64,000 bases of DNA from Mycolicibacterium holsaticum DSM 44478 = JCM 12374 (GTDB lineage Bacteria; Actinomycetota; Actinomycetes; Mycobacteriales; Mycobacteriaceae). Both the position numbers and the translations under genes were made by a program. The notes below the pieces were generated by a model that saw only the letters and a program-made list of their open reading frames with translations, ran no database searches and was not told where the DNA came from. This document shows, one piece after another, positions 17,290 through 27,345 of this stretch (positions within the stretch are counted from its first letter, which is position 1; each line of letters starts with the position of its first letter). The stretch covers positions 2,170,001 to 2,234,000 of the forward strand of contig NZ_CP080998.1 of assembly GCF_019645835.1 (NCBI RefSeq), in the 5' to 3' direction.

Positions 17290-18933
17290 ATGCCCGAGGT
17301 TCGCGTAGGGCCCCTGCTTCGTCACGTCGGTGAGACCGACGCGACGATCTGGGTGGAGACGGACATCCCGTGCGAGGTCGAGGTGCTCGGCCACCGCGCG
17401 GACACCTTCGAGGTCGAGGGTCACCACTTCGCGATCGTCTGCGTGACGTCGCTGGACCCGGACCGTGAACATCCCTACGAGGTTCGCCTCGACGGTCAGA
17501 AAGCTTGGCCGCCATCCGGTTACGAGTTCCCGCAACCCCGGGTGCGGCTGATGCCGCGCGACGGCTCGTTGCGGCTGCTGTTCGGGTCGTGCCGCGCGTC
17601 GTCCCCGCATCACCCGCCCTACACCTACCAGCACTGGTGGCACCCCAAGGGTCAGGGCATCGACGTGCTGCGCACCTACGGGATGCGGATGCTGCGTCAG
17701 CCGTCGGCGCTGTGGCCGGATGCGCTGCTGATGATGGGTGACCAGCTCTACGCCGATCAGGTCAACGACACGATCAGGGACCTGGTGGCCGACCGCGAGG
17801 TGCACGCCGACGGGCCCGTCGAGGTGCTCGAAGACTTCGAGGAGTACTGCATCGGATACTGGGACGCCTGGCGCGATCCCGTTGTGCGGTGGATGCTCTC
17901 GACGGTTCCGACGTCGATGATGTTCGACGATCACGAGATCAACGACAAGTGGAACACCTCGTTGGCCTGGCTTCAGGAGAAGCGCCAGACCGACTGGTAT
18001 CAAACCCGGATCATCGGCGGGCTGATGGCGTACTGGATCTATCAGCACCTCGGCAACATGTCGCCCGACGAGCTGGCCAAAGACCAGACCTTCCGGCGTA
18101 TGGTGGAAACCCGCGACGGCACCGAGGCGGTCCGCGAGCTCGCGCGCATGGCCGAAAAAGACGACGGTGTCTCGCATTTCAGTATGTGCCGCGATCTCGG
18201 GTCGGCGCGCCTGATCGTCGTCGACGCCCGCTCCGGGCGCCAGCTTCAGCCAGGGCGCCGTCGGATCACCACCGACGAGGAATGGGACTGGATCACCGCC
18301 AACGTCGACGGGAACTACGACCATCTGCTGTTCGCCAGCTCGCTGCCGATCCTGCTGCCGTACGGCATGCACCACATCGAAGCCTGGTCGGAGGCGGTGG
18401 GTGACGGCGCATGGGGCAGGCGGCTGTCCGGGCTGGGGGAGAAGGTGCGCATCGGCGCCAACCTCGACCACTGGGCCTGCTTCCAGGACAGCTATCGACG
18501 CTTCGAGGATCTGGTCATCGACGTGGTGAGCGGTAAGCGGGGGCCGGCGCCGGACTCGATGGTGCTGTTCGGCGGCGACGTGCACCACTGCTGGGTGACC
18601 GAGGTCGAGGCACCCGACGATGTCGCCGGGCTGGGCACCAAGGTGTGGCAGGTGGTGTGCTCGGGGCTGCGCAAGGAACCGTCGGCGGTCGAACGCGTCG
18701 TGCTGCGCGTCGGCCACACCGGGTTCGTCGAGGCCGTCGGCAAGGCGCTGGTGCGGACCACGAAGGTCGGGATGCCGCGGCTACGGTGGCGGCCCGTCAC
18801 GATGCCGCACTTCCGCAACCAGATCGGCACGCTGGAGATCGTCGGCGGGGAAATGGGCGTGCGGATCGAGAAGGTCACCGGCGGCTGGCGAAAGCCACAG
18901 CTGACCACCGTGATCGAGCACAAGCTGCTCTAG
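17290..18933 (+). CDS. PhoD-like alkaline phosphatase D family protein
   Basis: A 547-residue protein of the PhoD metallophosphatase group. It has an N-terminal Fn3-like part (VGPLLRHVGETDATIWVET) and the catalytic elements GSCR (near 98), MMGDQLYAD, FDDHEINDKW and FGGDVHHCW. No signal peptide is seen, unlike classical secreted PhoD, so it may be cytoplasmic. The ATG at 17290 (MPEVRVGPLLRHVG) matches the family start; in-frame codons at 17272 and 17275 are alternatives. Its TAG stop interlocks with the stop of the convergent SDR gene in a CTAG. Confidence 0.85.
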   Translation: MPEVRVGPLLRHVGETDATIWVETDIPCEVEVLGHRADTFEVEGHHFAIVCVTSLDPDREHPYEVRLDGQKAWPPSGYEFPQPRVRLMPRDGSLRLLFGSCRASSPHHPPYTYQHWWHPKGQGIDVLRTYGMRMLRQPSALWPDALLMMGDQLYADQVNDTIRDLVADREVHADGPVEVLEDFEEYCIGYWDAWRDPVVRWMLSTVPTSMMFDDHEINDKWNTSLAWLQEKRQTDWYQTRIIGGLMAYWIYQHLGNMSPDELAKDQTFRRMVETRDGTEAVRELARMAEKDDGVSHFSMCRDLGSARLIVVDARSGRQLQPGRRRITTDEEWDWITANVDGNYDHLLFASSLPILLPYGMHHIEAWSEAVGDGAWGRRLSGLGEKVRIGANLDHWACFQDSYRRFEDLVIDVVSGKRGPAPDSMVLFGGDVHHCWVTEVEAPDDVAGLGTKVWQVVCSGLRKEPSAVERVVLRVGHTGFVEAVGKALVRTTKVGMPRLRWRPVTMPHFRNQIGTLEIVGGEMGVRIEKVTGGWRKPQLTTVIEHKLL

Positions 18934-19670
18934 CCCGCACCCTTACCGTTGTCCACCCGGTACACCGCGCCGTGGATCGCGGCGGCGTCGTCGCTGGCGA
19001 GGAACGCGATCGCCTTGGCCACGTCGACGGTGTCCATGAAGCCGCGCGGTGACGCGATCCGCAGAATCAGATCCCAGTCGGCGTTGTCGGGCGCGGTGAA
19101 CTCGGTGGTCTGCGCGGTCGGCATTCCGCCGGGGCAGACGGCGTTCACGCGGATCCTCTCCTTGGTGTACTCGACGGCCAGCGCGCGGGTCAGGCCGACC
19201 AGCCCGTGCTTGGCCGCGCAGTAGCCCGCGGAGTACACCTCACCTTCCACGCCGGCGATCGAGGCGACGTTGACGATGTTGCCGCCGCTCTCCAGCAGGT
19301 ACGGCAGGGCCGCGCGGCACAGGTAGAACGGCCCGTTCAGGTTCACCGCGAGGTCGCGGTCCCAGTCCTCGTCGGTCACCGCGGTGCTGTGGCGCATCTG
19401 GTGGAAGCCCGCGACGTTGACCAGGACGTCGAGCCGGCCGAACGCCTCGACGCACTGCGTCACCGCGTCGCGGCACGCCGACGACGAGGTGACGTCCACC
19501 GACGCGTACCTGCCACCCGGTATCTCGCCGAAGACCGCCGCCATCCGTTCGGCGTCGCGCGCGATGCCGAACACCGTCGCACCGCGCTCGGCGAACAGTT
19601 GCGCGACCGCGGCGCCCAACCCCGCCGACGCGCCCGTGACCAATGCGACCTTGCCGCTTAGTGAAGTCAT
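18930..19670 (-). CDS. SDR family NAD(P)-dependent oxidoreductase
   Basis: A 246-residue classical short-chain dehydrogenase. It shows the nucleotide-binding TGASAGLG (about 13-20), NVAG at the end of beta-4, the catalytic serine near VNVASIAG and the YCAAK tyrosine-lysine pair, then PGG. The acidic/arginine pattern after beta-2 (GIARDAERM) suggests NADP(H), but weakly. The substrate is unknown. It lies 53 bp downstream of the peptide transporter ATPase and may be read through from it. Confidence 0.88.
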   Translation of the reverse strand: MTSLSGKVALVTGASAGLGAAVAQLFAERGATVFGIARDAERMAAVFGEIPGGRYASVDVTSSSACRDAVTQCVEAFGRLDVLVNVAGFHQMRHSTAVTDEDWDRDLAVNLNGPFYLCRAALPYLLESGGNIVNVASIAGVEGEVYSAGYCAAKHGLVGLTRALAVEYTKERIRVNAVCPGGMPTAQTTEFTAPDNADWDLILRIASPRGFMDTVDVAKAIAFLASDDAAAIHGAVYRVDNGKGAG

Positions 19671-19723
19671 GGATCAAGACCCTCTCACGCCGAGCGTGAC
19701 GCCATGGCTGCCGGGCCGCCGCA

Positions 19724-21352
19724 TCAGCGACCCGGAATGCTATTTCGGCGGTGAGGCGGCGGTACCGCGGCCAGCAGCTCGCGGGTGTAGTCGTGTTCGG
19801 GCGCGGCGAACAGGTCGGCCGCCGGACGGTACTCGACCTGGGCGCCGTCGCGCATGACGAGCACGTCATGGCTCATCTGTTGCACGATCGCCAGGTCGTG
19901 GGCGATGAACAGGTAGGTCAACCCCAGCTCACGCTGCAGCCGGGTCAACAGGTCGAGCACCCGAGCCTGCACCGAAACATCAAGGGACGCAGTGGCTTCG
20001 TCGAAGATCACCAGGTCGGGTTCGACGGCCAGGGCCCGCGCGATCGACACGCGTTGGCGTTCGCCACCGGACAACTCGTGCGGGTAGGCGCTGGCGAACG
20101 AGGCGGCCAGCCCGACCAGTTCGAGCAGTTCGCCGACCCGGGCCCGGCGCGCCTGCCTGCCCCGCGCCAGCCGATGCACCACCAGCGGCTCGGCGATCGA
20201 CGTGCCCACCCGCGCGCGGGGGTTCAGCGACGAGAACGGGTCCTGTAGCACCAGGCTGATCCGCCTGCGCACCGACTTGACCGCCGAGCGCCGCACGCCG
20301 ATCACGTCGGCCCCGCCGATGGTGGCGGTGCCGGCGTCGGGTTTGACCAGACCGGTCAGCGCCGCGGCCACCGTCGACTTGCCCGAACCGGACTCGCCGA
20401 CCAGGCCCAGCGTGGTGCCGCGCCGGATGCAAAACGTCAGGTGGTCCACCGCGTGCACGGTCCGCTTGCCGGTCGTCGTCGTCACCCGGTACCGCACATC
20501 GAGGCCGGCGACGTCCAGCAACACCTCGGCGTCGTCGACCGGCGCCGGCCCGGCGTGCCCGACCAGCGGACGGGCGGCCAACAGCTCACGGGTGTAGGGA
20601 TGTTGCGGACGGTCGAAGACGTCGGCGATCGGGGCCTGTTCGACGGCGCGGCCGTGCTGAAGCACCGTGACGTCGTCGGCCACCTGCCCGATCACGCCGA
20701 GGTCGTGGCTGATCCACACCACCGCGGTGGCGAAGTCGCGCTGCAGATCCCGTACCAGCGCGACGATCTGGGCCTGCGTCGTCACGTCCAGCGCGGTGGT
20801 CGGTTCGTCGGCGATCAGCAGTTGCGGGTCACACGCCATCGCGACCGCGATCATCACGCGTTGCCGCTGTCCGCCCGACAGTTGATGCGGATAGCTGTCC
20901 AGCCGCGACTCGGGCTGGGGCAGGCCGACGGCCTCCAGCAGCTCCAGCGCCCGGGCGCGGGCCTCGCGCCGCGTTGAACGACGATGTGTCTCAATCGATT
21001 CGGTGATCTGACGTTCGATCGTCAGCAGCGGGTTGAGCGACGTGGCGGGATCCTGGAACACGAAGCCGATCCGGCCGCCGTGCACGGTGCGCAACAACCG
21101 CGCCGACGCGCCGACCAGTTGTACGGCGTCCTTGCCGGCAGCGGCGCCCAGCACGCTCGTTCCGGCGACGACGGCGCCGGGCGCGTCGAGCAGCCCGGTG
21201 GCGGCCAGCGCCGTCATCGTCTTACCGGAGCCGGACTCGCCGACGATGCCCATCGTCTGTTCGGGCTGTACGTCGAACGAGATACCGTGCACGATCTCGC
21301 GGCGACCGATCGACACTCGCAGGTCGCGCACGCTCAGCGTGGGGCCGGTCAT
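19724..21352 (-). CDS. Peptide ABC transporter ATPase, two fused domains (DppD/DppF type)
   Basis: A 542-residue protein with two complete ABC ATPases. The first has [16 protein letters not shown] and a Walker B ending [12 protein letters not shown]. The second has [16 protein letters not shown] and [12 protein letters not shown]. Fused peptide-transport ATPases of this size are normal in mycobacteria (DppD, OppD). The ATG at 21352 forms an ATGA with the stop of the upstream permease, so it is translationally coupled. It powers the importer encoded by the three genes before it. Orthology to dpp or opp of H37Rv cannot be settled by eye. Confidence 0.92.
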   Translation of the reverse strand: MTGPTLSVRDLRVSIGRREIVHGISFDVQPEQTMGIVGESGSGKTMTALAATGLLDAPGAVVAGTSVLGAAAGKDAVQLVGASARLLRTVHGGRIGFVFQDPATSLNPLLTIERQITESIETHRRSTRREARARALELLEAVGLPQPESRLDSYPHQLSGGQRQRVMIAVAMACDPQLLIADEPTTALDVTTQAQIVALVRDLQRDFATAVVWISHDLGVIGQVADDVTVLQHGRAVEQAPIADVFDRPQHPYTRELLAARPLVGHAGPAPVDDAEVLLDVAGLDVRYRVTTTTGKRTVHAVDHLTFCIRRGTTLGLVGESGSGKSTVAAALTGLVKPDAGTATIGGADVIGVRRSAVKSVRRRISLVLQDPFSSLNPRARVGTSIAEPLVVHRLARGRQARRARVGELLELVGLAASFASAYPHELSGGERQRVSIARALAVEPDLVIFDEATASLDVSVQARVLDLLTRLQRELGLTYLFIAHDLAIVQQMSHDVLVMRDGAQVEYRPAADLFAAPEHDYTRELLAAVPPPHRRNSIPGR

Positions 21353-22239
21353 TGCTGCATCCCTTTTCGGCGGGCTTCGGCAAGTGTGCGCTGCTTGGGA
21401 TCCAGCACGTCGCGCAGGCCGTCGCCCAGCAGGTTGAACGCCAGCACCGTGACGACGATCGCCGCGCCGGGAACCACCGCCATCCACCACGCCAGCGTCA
21501 CGAAGCCCTGCGAGTCGAAGATCATCCGGCCCAACGACGGTTCCGGCGGCTGAATGCCCAGCCCGAGAAACGACAACGCCGCCTCGGCGAGGATGGCGAA
21601 CGCCAACGACAGCGAGGTCTGAACCACCAGCGGCCCGGCGATGTTCGGCAGGATATGCCGGGCCAGGATGTAGCCGCTTCCGGTGCCCATGCTCTGGGAC
21701 GCCGCGACGTACGGTTCGGTGCGCACGCTCAACGTGCTGCCCCTGGCCACCCTGGCGAAGATCGGGGTGTAGACGATCCCGATCGCCAGCATCGTCGTCG
21801 TCACTCCCGGGCCGAGGATGGCCACCACCGCCAACGCCAGAATCAGCACCGGGAAGGCGAACATCACGTCGACGATGCGCATGAACACCGTGTCCAACCA
21901 GCCGCCGAGGTAACCGGAGACCACCCCGACCGTCACGCCGACGATCACCGCGAACGCGACGCTGACCACCGCCACCCGCAGCGACGCCTGGATCGCCACC
22001 AGCACACGGGACAACACGTCACGGCCCAACTCGTCGGTGCCGAACCAGTGCGCGCCGCTCGGCGGTTGCAGCGCGTTGGGCACATCCACATCGTTGACGC
22101 CATACGGGGCAAGCCAATCCGCGCCCAGCGCGACGAACACGATGACCGCGAGCACCGCTGCGCTGGCGGCCGTCACCGGATTGCCCAGCAGCAGCCGCCA
22201 GAACGCCACCCGCGTATCCCGGTCACCGTCGGCGCTCAT
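21349..22239 (-). CDS. Peptide ABC transporter permease (DppC type)
   Basis: A 296-residue inner-membrane permease. It has an N-terminal helix, the OppC_N segment ending WLAPYGVNDVDVPN, then HWFGTDELGRDVLSRV, a hallmark of DppC/OppC. The EAA loop region is around AASQSMGTGSGYILARHILPN. It pairs with the DppB-type permease to form the channel. It starts at ATG 22239 in an ATGA overlap and ends in another, so the four-gene unit is coupled throughout. Confidence 0.93.
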   Translation of the reverse strand: MSADGDRDTRVAFWRLLLGNPVTAASAAVLAVIVFVALGADWLAPYGVNDVDVPNALQPPSGAHWFGTDELGRDVLSRVLVAIQASLRVAVVSVAFAVIVGVTVGVVSGYLGGWLDTVFMRIVDVMFAFPVLILALAVVAILGPGVTTTMLAIGIVYTPIFARVARGSTLSVRTEPYVAASQSMGTGSGYILARHILPNIAGPLVVQTSLSLAFAILAEAALSFLGLGIQPPEPSLGRMIFDSQGFVTLAWWMAVVPGAAIVVTVLAFNLLGDGLRDVLDPKQRTLAEARRKGMQQ

Positions 22240-23204
22240 GACAACCTGATCCTCGGGTCGACGACAGCGTAGAGTGCGTCGACCATCAGGTTGATGAGCA
22301 GGAACAGCGCCGCGATCAGCAGCACCGCGCCCTGGATCACCGGGTAATCCCTTGCCGCGACGGCGTTGTAGACCAGTCGGCCCAGCCCGGGCCAGGCGAA
22401 CACCACCTCGACGACGATGACCCCGCCGAGGATGGTGGCCAGTTGAATGCCGGTGATGGTCAGCACCGGGATGAGCGCGTTGCGCACCGTGTGGCGGAAG
22501 GTGACCACCGCGGGCGGCAACCCCTTGGATCTCGCGGTGCGGACGTAGCCGGTGGCGGCGACTTCGAGCACCGCCGAGCGCACGTAGCGCGTCATGATCG
22601 CCGCGGCCACCAGCCCAACCGTCAACGCGGGCAACACGATATGGCGCAGCCAGCCCGCCGGATCCTCGAACAGCGGGCGGTATCCCGACGTCGGCAGCCA
22701 CCCCAGCGTGGTCGCGAACAGCGCGATCAGCAAAATGCCCATCCAGAAGTCGGGGATCGAGACGCCGAACTGGCTGGCCACCCTGACGATCGCGTCGCTG
22801 AGCCGGCCCTCGTGCAGCGCCGACCAGATCCCGGCCGGCAACGCGATGAGCAGCGCGATGAGAATGCCGACCACCGCGAGAGACACTGTCGCAGGCAGCC
22901 GTTCGAGCAGGATCAGCGTCACCGGGTCGCCGTTGCGGAAGCTCACCCCCAGATCGCCGGTGAGCGCCGACGTGAGGTAACCGAAGAACTGCGCCACCAT
23001 CGGCTTGTCCAGCCCGCTGGCGTGGCGCAGCGCGTCGTAGGCCTCCGGTGTGTAGCGCGTGCCCAGCGCGATCCGGACGGGATCGCCGGGCACCAGGTGC
23101 ACGAGCGCGAACACCACCACGAGTACGCCGACCATCACCACCGCCGAATACAGCAACCGGCGCGCCAGGAACCCGACGACCGGATGCGTCAGCACGCGGG
23201 TCAT
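22236..23204 (-). CDS. Peptide ABC transporter permease (DppB type)
   Basis: A 322-residue permease with six hydrophobic segments and DppB features: FALVHLVPGDPVRIALG near the N-terminus, GDLGVSFRNGDPV, the EAA loop TARSKGLPPAVVTFRH and the C-terminal ALYAVVDPRIRLS. The ATG at 23204 overlaps the stop of the binding-protein gene as ATGA. It works with the adjacent DppC-type permease. No truncation was seen. Confidence 0.93.
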   Translation of the reverse strand: MTRVLTHPVVGFLARRLLYSAVVMVGVLVVVFALVHLVPGDPVRIALGTRYTPEAYDALRHASGLDKPMVAQFFGYLTSALTGDLGVSFRNGDPVTLILLERLPATVSLAVVGILIALLIALPAGIWSALHEGRLSDAIVRVASQFGVSIPDFWMGILLIALFATTLGWLPTSGYRPLFEDPAGWLRHIVLPALTVGLVAAAIMTRYVRSAVLEVAATGYVRTARSKGLPPAVVTFRHTVRNALIPVLTITGIQLATILGGVIVVEVVFAWPGLGRLVYNAVAARDYPVIQGAVLLIAALFLLINLMVDALYAVVDPRIRLS

Positions 23205-24736
23205 CGCTCCTGCCCCTGCGCCAGATCTGCGGTGCGGAACCGGACCGCCGCGTCGCGGCGGGCCGTATAACCCGTCAGGGCCGGGGTCCACGCCTGGATC
23301 ACCGACGGGTTGTACAGGAAGATGTAGCTCACCTTGTCGGCGATCAGCGTGGCCGCCTCGTCGTACAGCGCACCGCGCGCCTGCCGGTCGGTCTCCACCC
23401 GCCCCGCGTCCAGCAGCCGGTCCACTTCGGGGTCGGAGAACTTCTGGGCGTTGCTGGTGCCCTGCGAATGGTGCTGGGCGTAGTAGAAGTCATCGGGGTC
23501 GATGTTGCCCAGCCAGCCCATCATGAGCATGTCGAAGTTGCCGGTGTTCTGCTGGTCCAGCCAGGTGGCGAAGTCGACGGTGCGGATGTTCACCGTGATA
23601 CCAAGCGGGGCAAGGTTATCGGCGATGATCTGCGCGGCGGTGACGGTTTGCGGATACTCGCTGGTGACCAACAGGTCCATGCCGACGTCGCCGACGCCGG
23701 CCTCGTTCAGCAGCCGGTGGGCGGTGTCCAGGTCATAGCGGTAGCGGTGATACGGGGTGTACCACGGGTTGTTTGCCGGGATCGCGAGTTGGTTCGCGGT
23801 GGCGGTGCCGTAGCTCGTGGCCGCCACGATCGCGTCGCGGTCGATGCCGTACGCAACGGCCCGGCGCACCCGCACGTCGTTCCACGGTGGCCGGGCTTCG
23901 TTGAGCGCCAGATACCAGTAGTCGTTGCTGGCGGTCACCGCCAACGTGATCGAGTCGTCTTCGCGCAACTGCGCAACGCGTTGGGTGGGAACCGAATCCG
24001 TCCAGTCGATCTCACCGGCCTGCAGCGCTGAGAGCGCCGTGGACGGTTCCGAGATGAACCGGAACGTGACACCGGAGATCTTCGGTGCCCCACCCCAATA
24101 TGACGGGTTGGCCCTGAGCGTGATCGAGTCACCGCTCTTTTGGCCCAGGAACTCGAACGGGCCCGTCCCCACCGGGTGGGTGGCGATCTGACCGCTTTCG
24201 ACGTTGCGGCGCGACACGATCGCCATGCCCTTGAAACCGCCGAGGTTGGTCAGCAGGTTCGGGGTCGGGCGCTCGAGGTTGATGACGACGGTCAGCGGGT
24301 CGGGCGCGGTGACGTCGGCGACGGCGCTGAACTTGTCGACGTTGGCCAGTTTCTCGTCGATGATCCGGTGGTAGGAGTAGACGACGTCGTCGGCGCGCAG
24401 CGGGCTGCCGTCGTGGAAGCTGACACCACCGCGCAGATGGAAGGTCCAGGTGAGTTGGTCCGGGCTGATCTGCCACGACTCGGCGAGCGCGGGACGCATT
24501 TCGAGGTTTTCGTCGGGCTGCACGAGGGTGTCGAAGACGTTCTCCAGCACCTCGAACGAGAAGTAGGCGGTGGTCTTGTGCGGATCGAGTTGGTCGGGTT
24601 CACCGGAGATGGCGGCGATGAGGTTGCCCGACACGTCGTCGCCGAGGTCGACCCGTTGGCCAGGTGAGCACGCGGTGAGGGCAAGGACGAGAGAGGCGAT
24701 GGCGGCGACAGCTGCCGTCACCGCCAGCCGTTTCAT
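23201..24736 (-). CDS. Peptide ABC transporter substrate-binding lipoprotein
   Basis: A 511-residue family 5 solute-binding protein with lipobox LTAC (Cys23). Typical family segments are AISGEPDQLDPHKTTAYFS, LAESWQISPDQLTWTFHLR and VSFHDGSPLRADDVVYS. It would sit on the outer membrane face and hand oligopeptides (or a nickel chelate or another family 5 ligand) to the permeases. It is first in the four-gene operon; the divergent gap to the secreted protein at 24890 (153 bp) should hold the promoter. Confidence 0.92.
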   Translation of the reverse strand: MKRLAVTAAVAAIASLVLALTACSPGQRVDLGDDVSGNLIAAISGEPDQLDPHKTTAYFSFEVLENVFDTLVQPDENLEMRPALAESWQISPDQLTWTFHLRGGVSFHDGSPLRADDVVYSYHRIIDEKLANVDKFSAVADVTAPDPLTVVINLERPTPNLLTNLGGFKGMAIVSRRNVESGQIATHPVGTGPFEFLGQKSGDSITLRANPSYWGGAPKISGVTFRFISEPSTALSALQAGEIDWTDSVPTQRVAQLREDDSITLAVTASNDYWYLALNEARPPWNDVRVRRAVAYGIDRDAIVAATSYGTATANQLAIPANNPWYTPYHRYRYDLDTAHRLLNEAGVGDVGMDLLVTSEYPQTVTAAQIIADNLAPLGITVNIRTVDFATWLDQQNTGNFDMLMMGWLGNIDPDDFYYAQHHSQGTSNAQKFSDPEVDRLLDAGRVETDRQARGALYDEAATLIADKVSYIFLYNPSVIQAWTPALTGYTARRDAAVRFRTADLAQGQER

Positions 24737-24889
24737 GCGCCATCACCTCGGGAGTCGTCTGCACCCGCGTTCTACCCGCTGAGGCCGCTCGGGGAAACGC
24801 GGACGCGGCGAAACAGGTGACGGGGCCATGTTCACACTGACATACTCGACGCGGTTCAACGTCGGACGCAGGGTGGAAGGGTGCACATC

Positions 24890-25426
24890 GTGAGACTTCT
24901 CCGTGGGCTCGGGGTGGCCCTGATCAGCGCTGCCACGGCACTCGTGCTGGCTGCGCCCGCCCAGGCGCAAGGAGACGTCAAGGCCCCGGGCGTTCCCGAG
25001 GGTGTCTACAACGTCAACATCGACGGACAGGCCGCCACGACGTGGGAGATCTTCCCGCTGTGCGTGCCCACGGTCGGTGACCTGCGCGAACCGCTGTTGC
25101 TTCCGGTCGGGTGCACCTTGAAGGTCACCCCGAGCGGTCAGCCCGGCGCCGAGGCCAAGATGATCGGCGGGCGCTGGACGTTCGAATACCCCACGATCGA
25201 CGGCAAGGTCTGTGCGGACGGCAGCACCGCGCCGCAGCGCACGATCTATGCGTTCGACCCGTACACGTGGGTGGGAACGATGAAGGTGATCCACGGTGCC
25301 GCGTGCGGTGAGCAGGCAGCGATGTTCGAAGTGCCGCTCACGATGTCCTTCAACCGCCCACTGGTCATCCCCGTCGACCAGTATCCGCTGATCTGTGAGC
25401 CGGGCGGCCTGCGCCGCTGCTTCTGA
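24890..25426 (+). CDS. Secreted protein of unknown function
   Basis: A 178-residue exported protein: signal peptide with cleavage near AQA (about residue 24), then a compact domain with six cysteines (for example LCVPTVGD, VGCTLKV, KVCADG, GAACGEQ, LICEPG, RRCF), likely disulfide bonded. The GTG at 24890 is preferred because GGAAGG lies 9 bp upstream; the GTG at 24881 is too close to it. Similar small secreted proteins with VPEGVYNVN-like starts are widespread in mycobacteria, with no known role. It is convergent with the S9 peptidase gene. Confidence 0.75.
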   Translation: MRLLRGLGVALISAATALVLAAPAQAQGDVKAPGVPEGVYNVNIDGQAATTWEIFPLCVPTVGDLREPLLLPVGCTLKVTPSGQPGAEAKMIGGRWTFEYPTIDGKVCADGSTAPQRTIYAFDPYTWVGTMKVIHGAACGEQAAMFEVPLTMSFNRPLVIPVDQYPLICEPGGLRRCF

Positions 25427-25448
25427 GCGTCGACGCCGCCGGATCCGC

Positions 25449-27326
25449 TCACCCGGTAGCCACTCGGCCGCCGAGGTGACGGGCAAGGAAGCGCTCCACC
25501 GCGGAGTACATGTCGATCAGGTTCTCCGGGTTGAGGAACCCGTGTCCCTCGTCGTCCTTGACCATGTACTCGACCTCGACGCCGCGGTTGCGCAGCGCCG
25601 CCACCAGGTTGTCGGATTCGGCCTGGACGACGCGGGAGTCGTTGGCGCCCTGGATCACCAGAAGCGGGGTGCGGATCTGGTCCGCCCGGGTGATCGGTGA
25701 GCGGGCCAGCATGTCGGCCTCCTGTTTCCGGTCCGAGGGATCGCCGACGAACAGATGCCAGTTGTTGGCCAGAAACGGGCGGGCGATGGCCGGCAGCGTG
25801 CGCATGAAGGTCGCGAGGTTCGAGATGCCGACGTAGTCGACGGCCGCAGCGAACACATCCGGGGTGAACGTGACACCGACCAGCGCCGCGTATCCGCCGT
25901 AGGAGGCACCGAAGATCGCGACCCGATCGCGATCGGCGTAGCCCTGTTCGACGGCCCAGTCCACGGCGTCGATGAGGTCGTCGTGCATCTTGCCGGCGAA
26001 TTCACCGACCGCGGCCTTGACGAAATCTTTTCCGAACCCCGTCGAGCCGCGAAAGTTGACCTGCAGCACCGCATATCCGCGATTGGTGAACAGTTGCACC
26101 TCGGGTGAATAACCCCAGCTGTCGCGGGTCCACGGACCGCCGTGCACCAGCAGGACCATCGGCAGCCCGACCGGTTCGACGCCGACCGGAAGGCTCAGAT
26201 ACGACGGGAGAGCCAGTCCGTCGCGGGAGGTGATCGTGACCGGGGTCATCGGCGCCAGCGCCTGCGGATCCAGATGCGGATACGGCCGAAACAGCTGCCG
26301 GCTTTCACCTGTCGAGTGGTCGTAGTAGTAGGTGACGTCGGGATCACGGTCGTGGGTGAAGCTGACCACCCAACGCTGCTCGCTGGCATCCGACGACACG
26401 GTGGCCAGATCGCCGTCGGAGAGCTTGGCCAGGTTGTCCAGCACCGCACCGAAGTGCGGGTCCAAAACGGAAATCAATTGGCGCTCACCGTGATAGCGGG
26501 CGCCAAGCAGCTCGCCGGTCCGTTGGCTGACGATGAGGGTCGGCACGATCCCGAGTGGCCCGCCGAGGTCGAACACCGGGTGGCTGTCGACCTCGGTCTC
26601 CTCACCGGTTGCGGCGTCGAGGCGGGCCAGGCGAACTCGGCTGCTGTCCTTGTTGGAACCCAGCCACAGGCCGCTGCCGTCGGGGGTGGCGTGCATCGGC
26701 AGGATGCCCACCGGGTAGTCGGCGCCGTCGTACGTCGAAATGGGATGTGACGTCTGTGTCGCGGTATCCCATCGCGCCAACGAGACATCACCGTCGGCGG
26801 TCATCGTCGACGAGAACAGCTCACCGTTGCGGGCGCACAGCCAGTCGAACACGTCGCCGGGATTCTGCGCGAGCAGGGTGAGCTCGCCGGAGGCGATGTC
26901 GAGTTCGTAGACGTCGAGCAGCTCGACGGTGCGGGTGTTGAGGTAAACGACCGCTTTCGCCGGCCGCCCGGCGGGCAACTCGAACATCGCTTTCGCCCCG
27001 GCAAACGGCGTCAGGTCGACGGCGGGGGCGCCGGGATCATCCGGGTCGACGCGGTACACGTGCCAGTTCTCGTCCCCGCCGTTGTCCTGCACGTAGAGCA
27101 GCCACCGGGAATCGTGGGTCCAGCGGTACATGTAGACGCTGCGGGTCTCGTCGGCCGTCACGCACCGCGAGTCCTCATCGCAGTCGACACTCTGCACCCA
27201 CACGTTGAGCCGGTTCTTCCACGGCGCGAGGTAGGCGATCCTGGTGCCGTCCGGTGAGATCGTCGCCAGCGCGCGCTCCGGTGGGCTGAAAAACTCTTCG
27301 ACAGAGATCTTTTCGGGCAGGGCCAC
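25449..27326 (-). CDS. S9 family (prolyl oligopeptidase-like) serine peptidase
   Basis: About 625 residues: an N-terminal beta-propeller of WD/TolB-like repeats and a C-terminal alpha/beta hydrolase. The hydrolase has VHGGPWTRDSWGY as oxyanion region, nucleophile GASYGG, aspartate in QGANDSRV and histidine in DDEGHGF. No signal peptide is seen, so it is probably cytosolic and acts on oligopeptides (acylaminoacyl or dipeptidyl type). The GTG at 27326 has AAGGAA upstream. It lies 19 bp after the TetR gene on the same strand and so is probably under that regulator. Confidence 0.88.
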   Translation of the reverse strand: MALPEKISVEEFFSPPERALATISPDGTRIAYLAPWKNRLNVWVQSVDCDEDSRCVTADETRSVYMYRWTHDSRWLLYVQDNGGDENWHVYRVDPDDPGAPAVDLTPFAGAKAMFELPAGRPAKAVVYLNTRTVELLDVYELDIASGELTLLAQNPGDVFDWLCARNGELFSSTMTADGDVSLARWDTATQTSHPISTYDGADYPVGILPMHATPDGSGLWLGSNKDSSRVRLARLDAATGEETEVDSHPVFDLGGPLGIVPTLIVSQRTGELLGARYHGERQLISVLDPHFGAVLDNLAKLSDGDLATVSSDASEQRWVVSFTHDRDPDVTYYYDHSTGESRQLFRPYPHLDPQALAPMTPVTITSRDGLALPSYLSLPVGVEPVGLPMVLLVHGGPWTRDSWGYSPEVQLFTNRGYAVLQVNFRGSTGFGKDFVKAAVGEFAGKMHDDLIDAVDWAVEQGYADRDRVAIFGASYGGYAALVGVTFTPDVFAAAVDYVGISNLATFMRTLPAIARPFLANNWHLFVGDPSDRKQEADMLARSPITRADQIRTPLLVIQGANDSRVVQAESDNLVAALRNRGVEVEYMVKDDEGHGFLNPENLIDMYSAVERFLARHLGGRVATG

Positions 27327-27345
27327 GGGTTCCTTTCGGATTGGG

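Noticed and set aside
19724..24736. Naming the transporter dppABCD or oppABCD
   Set aside because: Gene order and the fused ATPase fit both, and no residue pattern I can read separates them.
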